Of a stretch of DNA of 11,179 bases, positions 5,575-11,179 are shown in pieces. The position numbers and the translations under genes were made by a program. Origin of the DNA: an uncultured Streptococcus sp. (GTDB lineage: Bacteria > Bacillota > Bacilli > Lactobacillales > Streptococcaceae); NCBI GenBank assembly GCA_902480035.1, contig CABSRC010000049.1:1-11179 (forward strand), given 5' to 3'. How positions within the stretch are numbered: the stretch's first letter is position 1; each line of letters begins with the position of its first letter. The notes below the pieces were generated by a model that made no database searches, was not told the DNA's origin, and saw nothing but the letters and a program-made list of their open reading frames with translations.

Positions 5575-6888
5575 TTAATCTACAAACTCAAATTCAAATT
5601 TACCGATCCGGACGATATCGCCATCTTTTGCCCCACGCGCACGGAGAGCTTCATCAACACCCATGCCACGCAATTGACGAGCAAATTTCATGACCGCTTC
5701 ATCACGATCGAAATTCGTCATATTAAAGAGTTTTTCAAGTTTTTCACCAGACAAGACCCAAGCGGCATCGTCATCCCGACTGATGTCAAAGGCTGGCTGG
5801 TCTTCATCAAAGCCATAGTAGACTTCTTCTTGGGCCATTTCGTCTTCTGAATACAAGAGGAATTCTGGTGTTTTGTCTAACAATTCTGCCGTTGCTTCTA
5901 ACAAATTGTCTAAACCTTGATGTGCCAAACTAGAGATCGGGAAGATCTGTGGCAATTCATCAAACTCATCGTAATTGGCTGCCAATTTCTTCTTGAACTC
6001 TTTCAAGTTTTCTTGGCTCTCTGGCATATCCATCTTATTTGCCACGATAATCTGAGGACGTTCCATCAAACGAAGATTATAGGTTTCAAGTTCTTTATTG
6101 ATTTGAACATAATCTTCGTAAGGATCGCGTCCTTCGCTGGCTGACATATCAATAACATGCAAGATAACCCGGGTGCGCTCGATGTGACGAAGGAACTGGG
6201 TTCCGAGTCCGACACCTTGGCTAGCTCCTTCAATCAATCCAGGAAGGTCTGCGACTGCAAAGGATTCACCTGACGGTGTCCGAACCATGCCCAAGTTTGG
6301 AACGATGGTTGTGAAATGATAAGCTCCAATCTTTGGTTTGGCTGAAGTGATGACACTAAGAAGAGTTGATTTCCCTACTGATGGGAAGCCAACCAAACCA
6401 ACGTCTGCCAAGACCTTGAGCTCTAATTCAAGTTCGCGTTCCTGACCAGGTTCCCCGTTCTCAGAAATCTCTGGAGCTGGATTTTTAGGAGTAGCAAAAC
6501 GAATGTTTCCACGTCCGCCACGGCCACCGTGGGCGACAATGTACTCTTGTCCATTCTCGACTAGGTCCGTAATGACCTTGCCAGTCTCGGCATCTCGGAC
6601 GGTCGTTCCTTGCGGTACTCGCACATAGAGATCTTCTGCTCCCCGTCCGTGCATCCCTTTGGTCATTCCTTTTTCCCCATTTTGGGCTTTGAAATGCCGG
6701 TTATAACGGAAATCCATCAAGGTACGCAAGCCTTCGTCTACTACGAAGATGACATTGCCACCACGACCTCCATCACCACCCCAAGGTCCGCCATTAGGGA
6801 CATATTTTTCGCGACGAAAAGCCACCATGCCATCGCCACCATTACCAGCCTTGACCTTAATCTTGGCTGTATCTAAAAACATACTCAT
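5575..6888 (-). CDS. obg: Obg family GTPase (CgtA)
   Basis: Obg is an essential ribosome-associated GTPase acting in 50S assembly and stress signalling. All three domains are present in 437 residues. The glycine-rich Obg fold is 1-158 (AGNGGDG, GGPWGGDGGRGG). The G domain is about 160-335, with G1 GFPSVGKS at 167-174, switch Thr at 193-194, G3 DLPG at 214-217, G4 NKMD at 284-287 and G5 SSL at 319-321. The C-terminal OCT domain is about 355-437. Two ATGs compete (6888 and 6882); the first is preferred because AAAGGAA lies 11-12 bases before it. It is preceded by the 43-aa membrane protein gene and followed in the same frame by the 54-aa gene, with only its TAA and 17 codons between. Confidence 0.97.
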   Translation of the reverse strand: MSMFLDTAKIKVKAGNGGDGMVAFRREKYVPNGGPWGGDGGRGGNVIFVVDEGLRTLMDFRYNRHFKAQNGEKGMTKGMHGRGAEDLYVRVPQGTTVRDAETGKVITDLVENGQEYIVAHGGRGGRGNIRFATPKNPAPEISENGEPGQERELELELKVLADVGLVGFPSVGKSTLLSVITSAKPKIGAYHFTTIVPNLGMVRTPSGESFAVADLPGLIEGASQGVGLGTQFLRHIERTRVILHVIDMSASEGRDPYEDYVQINKELETYNLRLMERPQIIVANKMDMPESQENLKEFKKKLAANYDEFDELPQIFPISSLAHQGLDNLLEATAELLDKTPEFLLYSEDEMAQEEVYYGFDEDQPAFDISRDDDAAWVLSGEKLEKLFNMTNFDRDEAVMKFARQLRGMGVDEALRARGAKDGDIVRIGKFEFEFVD

Positions 6889-6921
6889 AAATAGATGATT
6901 TCCTTTATTTCTGTGTGCGTC

Positions 6922-7053
6922 TTAGTAAGAAAGAGCACCAATTGCGGTTGCAAAGATTGCACCAACCGTTACAATCAACATAATCACAATAACAACCATC
7001 GTGATCATTTCAAATGGTGTTTTTTTACGTTTTCCGTTATCTCCAAAAGCCAC
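6922..7053 (-). CDS. DUF4044-type small membrane protein, 43 aa, GTG start
   Basis: A short frame from a GTG (7051-7053) reads MAFGDNGKRKKTPFEMITMV, then a hydrophobic segment (about residues 17-40) and ends IGALSY. It has a basic cytoplasmic N-terminus and one transmembrane helix, matching the DUF4044 family of small streptococcal/lactobacillal membrane proteins, whose function is unknown. GAGGT seven bases upstream of the GTG supports the start. It is the first gene after the promoter at 7090-7118, and its stop is 33 bases before the obg start, so the two are almost certainly co-transcribed. Confidence 0.82.
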   Translation of the reverse strand: MAFGDNGKRKKTPFEMITMVVIVIMLIVTVGAIFATAIGALSY

Positions 7054-7085
7054 TGCTACTACCTCGATTACTATAAATTCATTAG

Positions 7086-7118
7086 CCCTATTTTACCACG
7101 AAATAGGGGATTTTTCAA
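7086..7118 (-). promoter_or_regulatory. Sigma-A promoter of the DUF4044-obg-small ORF-ridA operon, overlapped by an inverted repeat
   Basis: On the minus strand TTGAAA (7113-7118) and TAAAAT (7090-7095) are 17 bp apart, with a TG extension, giving a strong promoter. CCCTATTT (7086-7093) and AAATAGGG (7101-7108) form an exact 8-bp inverted repeat with a 7-base centre that covers the -10 box and half the spacer. That is a position where a bound protein would block RNA polymerase. The operator role is inference. Confidence 0.85.
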
Positions 7119-7131
7119 ATCGAGTCTACAC

Positions 7132-7160
7132 AAAAAGACCAGACAAAGGTCTGATCTTTT
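7132..7160 (-). terminator. Rho-independent terminator of the surface protein gene
   Basis: On the minus strand AGATCAGAC and GTCTGGTCT pair over nine positions (one U-G) around a short loop, followed by TTTTTGTG. It lies about 10 bases past the surface protein stop and ends the cdaA-cdaR-glmM-surface protein transcript before the next promoter. Confidence 0.87.
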
Positions 7161-7170
7161 ATGAATAGAT

Positions 7171-8496
7171 TTAGGAATCTTTTCTTACACGTAAAATACC
7201 AACCGATAGAACTGCTAGGAAGACACCCATGACAAGAACCACCGGTGTCATCTTTTCACCTGTACTTGGAAGAACTTTTTTCTTACCAGGTTTTGGGGCT
7301 TCTTCTTTAACAGAAGATGAAGATGATTTCAATGAAGAACTTGATGTGGATGTTGAGTTCGATGTAGAACTGGAACTCGTTGAAGATGATGAACTTGATG
7401 AAGAACTAGAACTCGTTGAAGATGATGAGCTTGATGAAGAACTAGAACTTGATGAGGAGGTTGAGCTAGGTGTCGGTGGCGTTTGATCTTTCTCACCTAA
7501 TCCCTCTCCGGATCCTGTTTCCAATCGCACTTCACGGGTTAAACTACGCGGTGCTGGGAAATTGGTTGCCTTCCATGTTAATGTATTATGGACAATATCA
7601 CCGACTTTCGTTCCAGGAGCTACTTTTGTAGAATATTCAATATACATTGGCCAATTGTAGTTATCACCAAATTCAATCGTAAAACCAGTGGTCTTGCCAT
7701 CTGCATTCTTATCGAAAACAGCTTTTTTAGTAAAGTTATCCAGAACTGGGAGACTCAAGATCTGAGCTTCGTTCTTGATCCCACCTTCTACAGGAGCATA
7801 GCGAACCGCACGCAAGCTACCTTCAACCAGAGTTAAACCATCTCCAAATTGGTCTTTAATCACCATTCCACGGAGGATATCTTGACGAGCATTTAAGAGA
7901 ATGCGCCATTTAACAATGGTCGGATCAGACTTATCTTGATAGCCGTATTTCATCTCGTATTCTCCAGCTTCCCCATCTGTCTTTTCATATTTCAATGAAA
8001 AGTTCGTATTCCCTAATTTAAATTGGATTGGAGATGTTTTTGTAACTACTTCGGAGTCTACTTTTACATCAAAATGAAGAGCAACTCGTTTATTGAGTGG
8101 ATGAGATGCGAAATAATCATTAAAGGTAACAGTCACTGTTTTCTTAGCTGTATCAACGACAGCTTTCCCCACCGTCTGACCATTTGATTGGCCTTCCTCA
8201 AGAACATTAAATTCCAATGCTGTGTAGAGGGTTAATTCTTTTGGTAAGCTAATTGTTAAAGTATCACCAGCTTGAATGGCTTGCGAATCAGGGAAGGTCA
8301 AAGAAATGCTTGCTGACAATTTTTCATTCGTCAACACCTTGCTGCCATTCGTTAAAGGATTGCCATCTTTCGTTAAGCGTGCTGTCTGTGTATAAGACGA
8401 GACTTCAGCGGCCTGAATTGTTTTAGTCAAACCAGCTGTGAATAGAATCGTTAGCACTAAGACAAGTGACCATACAATTTGACGGACCTGTTTCAT
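7171..8496 (-). CDS. LPXTG-anchored surface protein with MSCRAMM-like head and poly-serine stalk
   Basis: The 441-residue precursor has a signal peptide (basic MKQVRQ, hydrophobic core to about 24, likely cut near IQA-AEV at 29). A folded head of about 300 residues follows, then a Ser/Thr stalk (about 342-396), a Lys-rich spacer, the sortase motif LPSTG (about 409-413), a membrane segment and the tail RVRKDS. Sortase A would link it to peptidoglycan. The head looks like two Ig-type domains of the collagen-binding/clumping-factor class: the first has GDTLTISLPKEL...KTVTVTFNDYF (about 77-128), the second VKWRILLNA...IKDQFGDGLTLVEGS...IEYSTKV (about 195-292). The ligand cannot be told; an adhesin role is inference. 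AGGAGG five bases before the ATG is an ideal ribosome binding site. No promoter separates it from glmM 45 bases upstream. The stalk DNA contains a 36-base tandem repeat, so its length may vary among strains. Confidence 0.92.
   Translation of the reverse strand: MKQVRQIVWSLVLVLTILFTAGLTKTIQAAEVSSYTQTARLTKDGNPLTNGSKVLTNEKLSASISLTFPDSQAIQAGDTLTISLPKELTLYTALEFNVLEEGQSNGQTVGKAVVDTAKKTVTVTFNDYFASHPLNKRVALHFDVKVDSEVVTKTSPIQFKLGNTNFSLKYEKTDGEAGEYEMKYGYQDKSDPTIVKWRILLNARQDILRGMVIKDQFGDGLTLVEGSLRAVRYAPVEGGIKNEAQILSLPVLDNFTKKAVFDKNADGKTTGFTIEFGDNYNWPMYIEYSTKVAPGTKVGDIVHNTLTWKATNFPAPRSLTREVRLETGSGEGLGEKDQTPPTPSSTSSSSSSSSSSSSSSTSSSSSSSSSSSTSSSSTSNSTSTSSSSLKSSSSSVKEEAPKPGKKKVLPSTGEKMTPVVLVMGVFLAVLSVGILRVRKDS
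7376..7447. repeat. Two tandem 36-bp repeats in the serine stalk
   Basis: Copies at 7376-7411 and 7412-7447 are adjacent and differ at one base (A at 7392 against G at 7429 in the aligned position). They encode 12 residues, nearly all serine with one threonine. Since 36 is a multiple of three, gain or loss of a unit lengthens or shortens the stalk without changing frame. Confidence 0.85.
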
Positions 8497-8509
8497 AACT
8501 TCCTCCTCT

Positions 8510-8535
8510 GCTCGCCTGTTTGCGAGCTATTTTTT
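8510..8535. other. GC-rich hairpin between glmM and the surface protein gene
   Basis: GCTCGC (8510-8515) and GCGAGC (8522-8527) form a perfect six-pair hairpin. In the coding (minus) direction it lies between the glmM stop and the ribosome binding site of the surface protein, with A residues before it and no T-run after, so it should not stop that transcript. On the plus strand it is followed by TATTTTTT and would terminate antisense transcription entering glmM. It could also be an RNA-processing or stability element. Confidence 0.55.
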
Positions 8536-8541
8536 ATAGAT

Positions 8542-9891
8542 TTAAAGTCCGATTTCTGCTTGAACAACTGCAGCAATAGTATCTACATAGTAGTCCACTT
8601 CTTCATGGGTTGGAGCTTCTGCCATCACACGAAGGAGGGGTTCAGTTCCACTTGGACGCACGAGGATGCGGCCATTTCCTGCCATTTCCGCTTCCATTTT
8701 TTCAATGATTTCACGGATAGCGGGTACTTCCATTGCCTTGTCTTTCATGCTATTTTCAACCCGGATATTGACCAGTTTTTGTGGATAAATGGTTACTTCA
8801 GCAGCCAATTCAGATAATTTCTTGCCGGTTTCTTGCATGATTTTTGTCAATTGAACGCCTGTTAATTGACCATCACCTGTTGTGTTGTAATCCATGATGA
8901 CTACGTGACCAGATTGTTCACCACCAAGATTGTATCCTGACTTGCGCATTTCTTCGACCACATAACGGTCTCCAACAGCTGTGATTTCTTTTTGAATTCC
9001 CTTCGCATCTAATGCTTTGTGGAAGCCGAGATTGGACATGACGGTTGTAACGATCGTATTTTTTTCGAGCAAGCCCTTGCTTGAAAGATAAGAACCGATG
9101 ATGTACATGATCTTATCTCCATCTACGATCTCTCCATTTTCATCAACAGCAATCAAGCGATCGCTGTCTCCGTCAAAGGCTAGACCAATCGCTGCGCCTA
9201 CTTCTTTGACTTTCTCTTGCAAATGCTCTGGGTGAGTAGAACCAACCCCATCATTGATGTTCAAACCATCTGGGTTTTCACCGATGACGGTCAATTGAGC
9301 TCCCAAATCTGCAAAGATTTGACGAGCACTGGTAGAGGCTGCACCATTTGCTGTATCCAAGACTACGTGCATACCCTCGAGTTGGACACCTGTCGATACA
9401 AGGAATTCTTGATACTTACGCAAGCCTTCCGGATATTCCATGACCGTTCCTAAACCTTGAGCACTTGGACGTGGAAGCGTATCTTCAGCAGCGTCAAGCA
9501 AGGCCTCAATTTCAAGTTCGCGATCGTCATCCAATTTGAAACCATCACCACCAAAGAATTTGATGCCATTGTCCAAGGCTGGATTGTGGCTAGCAGAAAT
9601 CATCACTCCGGCGCTGGCTTTTTCCGTACGAACCAGATAGGCAACGCCTGGCGTTGCAATCACACCCAACTTATAAACGCGAATCCCAACTGATAAGAGG
9701 CCAGCTATCAAAGCATGCTCCAGCATTTCACCAGAAATACGCGTATCACGTCCAACAAACACCAAAGGTGTTTCTTCTTCATGTTGGCTCAACACATAAC
9801 CACCGAAACGACCCAACTTAAAGGCTAATTCTGGCGTTAATTCTACATTCGCTTCTCCACGGACACCGTCCGTTCCAAAATATTTACCCAT
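8542..9891 (-). CDS. glmM: Phosphoglucosamine mutase
   Basis: GlmM converts glucosamine-6-phosphate to glucosamine-1-phosphate, the step leading to UDP-GlcNAc for peptidoglycan. The 449-residue protein has the family length and all active-site loops. These are the phosphoserine loop ISASHNP with Ser101, the metal-binding loop DGDSDR at 240-245, the sugar-binding loop GEQSGH at 324-329, and the phosphate-binding loop RPSGTEP at 412-418. The start MGKYFGTDGVRG is standard, with AAAGG about ten bases upstream. It follows cdaR by 21 bases in the well-known cdaA-cdaR-glmM unit. In several Firmicutes GlmM binds CdaA and lowers c-di-AMP synthesis, linking wall precursor supply to the second messenger. 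Confidence 0.97.
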   Translation of the reverse strand: MGKYFGTDGVRGEANVELTPELAFKLGRFGGYVLSQHEEETPLVFVGRDTRISGEMLEHALIAGLLSVGIRVYKLGVIATPGVAYLVRTEKASAGVMISASHNPALDNGIKFFGGDGFKLDDDRELEIEALLDAAEDTLPRPSAQGLGTVMEYPEGLRKYQEFLVSTGVQLEGMHVVLDTANGAASTSARQIFADLGAQLTVIGENPDGLNINDGVGSTHPEHLQEKVKEVGAAIGLAFDGDSDRLIAVDENGEIVDGDKIMYIIGSYLSSKGLLEKNTIVTTVMSNLGFHKALDAKGIQKEITAVGDRYVVEEMRKSGYNLGGEQSGHVVIMDYNTTGDGQLTGVQLTKIMQETGKKLSELAAEVTIYPQKLVNIRVENSMKDKAMEVPAIREIIEKMEAEMAGNGRILVRPSGTEPLLRVMAEAPTHEEVDYYVDTIAAVVQAEIGL

Positions 9892-9912
9892 TTTTGATTA
9901 CCTTTTTACTTT

Positions 9913-10662
9913 CTAATTACTTGAACTGGAAGAGGTCGACGACGAACTACTAGAGCTTGACGTAGACGAGCTACTCTTTGTGGTCACTTGAATCCGTGTT
10001 TCACTCGGATTAACCAAGCCTGGTAGAATATTTCCTTGAGCATCCACTGCATTTAAGGAAATGGTTCCGCTATAATTTCCACTGATGATCTCACTGGATG
10101 GGAAGACTGCTTGGACATGATCAATACGACTTAAGGTTTCTTGATCACTCGTCACTTCCACCTTAGTTTTTTCAAGAGAAATATCCGTTACCATAATTCC
10201 ATCCACAATTTGATTATCCGGGATCGTAGCTCTAACTGCAAACGATTTTTTCGCTTTCTTCCCGATTTTTACAGAAACTTTCTGAGGTTCTACGGTTGCT
10301 GTCAAACCAGACGGAAGATCTTCTACAATCAACGGAACTTCGACGGTGCCTTCCTTGACCTTACGTAGATCCGCTACCACACGAAACTTCCGAGTGCCCG
10401 GTTGCATCTCACTAGCAAGGGCAACCCGATTTGAACCTTTTAGAAAGACCGTTACCTCTGATGTCAACCCACTGACAAAATATGTCTTGTCATTGTATTT
10501 GGCATCAATTGGAATATTGGTCAAGGTATTGGTATAGGTCTCTGAGCTTACTTGTCTAGCGCTACTATTATTTTGAAAATTAAAGGAAGACGCATAGATA
10601 AATAAGATAAAGGACAATAAGACGGAGGCGAAAACATAAAGAAATTCTTTTTTCGATCTCAT
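9913..10662 (-). CDS. cdaR: CdaR, YbbR-domain regulator of CdaA, with poly-serine tail
   Basis: CdaR is the membrane-bound, outward-facing partner that modulates the diadenylate cyclase CdaA. The 249-residue protein has a short basic N-terminus, one membrane helix (about 6-24) and then two YbbR-type beta domains (about 45-133 and 137-227). Members with four repeats exist, so this is a short form. Residues 229-249 are almost only serine (KSSSSTSSSSSSSS...), outside the membrane and of unknown role. The start is set at 10662, where ATGA overlaps the cdaA stop (10659-10662) and GGAGGG lies eight bases upstream. A longer reading from 10695 would run back into cdaA without a reason. Confidence 0.92.
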   Translation of the reverse strand: MRSKKEFLYVFASVLLSFILFIYASSFNFQNNSSARQVSSETYTNTLTNIPIDAKYNDKTYFVSGLTSEVTVFLKGSNRVALASEMQPGTRKFRVVADLRKVKEGTVEVPLIVEDLPSGLTATVEPQKVSVKIGKKAKKSFAVRATIPDNQIVDGIMVTDISLEKTKVEVTSDQETLSRIDHVQAVFPSSEIISGNYSGTISLNAVDAQGNILPGLVNPSETRIQVTTKSSSSTSSSSSSSSTSSSSSN

Positions 10663-11179
10663 TTTGTCACCCTCCCAAATAGACGCTCTTTCCAACTACT
10701 CGTTTTATTCTCTTCAGGAACCAAGAAGGCTCTCAATTCCGTCTCAAACTCTTCTAAAGTTAAATCATGACGGAAGGTTCCGTTGTAGGTCACAGAGATC
10801 CCGCCTGTTTCTTCTGATACCACAAAGGTAAAGGCATCAGAAACTTCAGATAAGCCAATTGCTGCACGGTGACGCGTTCCAAACTCTTTTGAAATTCCGG
10901 TATTTTCCGTCAAGGGCAGGTAGGCACAAGAAACGGCAATTTTATCATTGCGGACAATGACCGCTCCATCGTGCAAAGGAGTATTAGGAATGAAGATATT
11001 AATCAGCAATTCTCCTGAAATTTCCGCATCTAGTGGAATCCCTGTGGAAATGTATTCCTGAAGGGTTCTGGCCCCTTGAATAGCTACCAAGGCACCAATC
11101 TTACGTGGGCTCATATAAGCCACTGCCTTGACATAGGCCTGTACCATTTTCTCTTCCTGACTGACTTCACTCGTCGTAA
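10659..11179 (-). CDS. cdaA: Diadenylate cyclase CdaA (N-terminus beyond window edge)
   Basis: CdaA condenses two ATP into cyclic di-AMP at the membrane. The visible 172 codons form the DisA_N/DAC catalytic domain and C-terminus. Both catalytic signatures are intact: DGA in NTPLHDGAVIV, and RHR in FGTRHRAAIGLSE. The frame stays open to the window end (upstream residues read TTSEVSQEEK before MVQAYVKAV), so the N-terminal membrane helices and true start lie outside. The internal ATG at 11147 is not the start. It is the first gene seen of the cdaA-cdaR-glmM set and overlaps cdaR by four bases. Confidence 0.95.
   Translation of the reverse strand, partial: TTSEVSQEEKMVQAYVKAVAYMSPRKIGALVAIQGARTLQEYISTGIPLDAEISGELLINIFIPNTPLHDGAVIVRNDKIAVSCAYLPLTENTGISKEFGTRHRAAIGLSEVSDAFTFVVSEETGGISVTYNGTFRHDLTLEEFETELRAFLVPEENKTSSWKERLFGRVTK

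Noticed and set aside
7376..7447. CRISPR-like repeats
   Set aside because: The repeats are directly adjacent with no spacers and lie inside a serine-coding stretch.
7229..7486. Plus-strand open frame rich in Asp/Glu opposite the surface protein stalk
   Set aside because: It is the antisense of serine codons and the repeats; it lacks a ribosome binding site and the minus-strand reading has a full signal peptide and LPXTG structure.
10663..10695. Longer CdaR starting at 10695
   Set aside because: No fitting ribosome binding site, and it adds an 11-residue overlap into cdaA; the ATGA overlap at 10659-10662 is the common arrangement.

Overview
The window looks like ordinary chromosome from a viridans-type Streptococcus (mitis/sanguinis/parasanguinis-like). 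The DNA is AT-rich, sigma-A promoters and AGGAGG-type ribosome binding sites are clear, and the rapZ-yvcK-whiA and cdaA-cdaR-glmM orders are typical of low-GC Gram-positives. Protein sequences (MscL, S21, Obg, GlmM, a type-2 ferredoxin-NADP reductase) read as streptococcal. The species cannot be fixed from the sequence alone.

Layout. Positions 1-850: mscL (+) converges on rpsU (-), each with its own hairpin terminator, and rpsU has a near-ideal promoter. Positions 840-2102: a ferredoxin/flavodoxin-NADP reductase gene (+) is followed by about 180 nt of non-coding DNA that folds as an 11-bp closing stem around three perfect hairpins and ends in a terminator touching the whiA stop. This is probably a structured small RNA. 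Positions 2101-4879 (-): rapZ-yvcK-whiA, joined by two 4-nt ATGA overlaps. yvcK is interrupted by one in-frame TAA at codon 50, with everything else intact. Positions 4900-7118 (-): an operon of a 43-aa membrane protein (GTG start), obg, a 54-aa small protein (GTG start) and ridA. It runs from a strong promoter overlapped by an inverted repeat to a terminator just before rapZ. The 54-aa protein shares a short stretch with the C-terminal domain of Obg, visible also in the DNA. Positions 7132-11179 (-): cdaA (cut by the window edge)-cdaR-glmM, then a sortase-anchored surface protein with a long serine stalk and a terminator.

How the genes fit together. CdaA makes c-di-AMP, CdaR regulates it, and GlmM supplies glucosamine-1-phosphate for UDP-GlcNAc and peptidoglycan; these three are a known functional unit. 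YvcK (GlmR) and RapZ are also tied to UDP-GlcNAc/GlmS control in other bacteria, so much of the window bears on cell-wall precursor supply. The broken yvcK is the most consequential observation. Next are the structured RNA, the Obg-like small protein and the surface protein attached to the end of the glmM operon.
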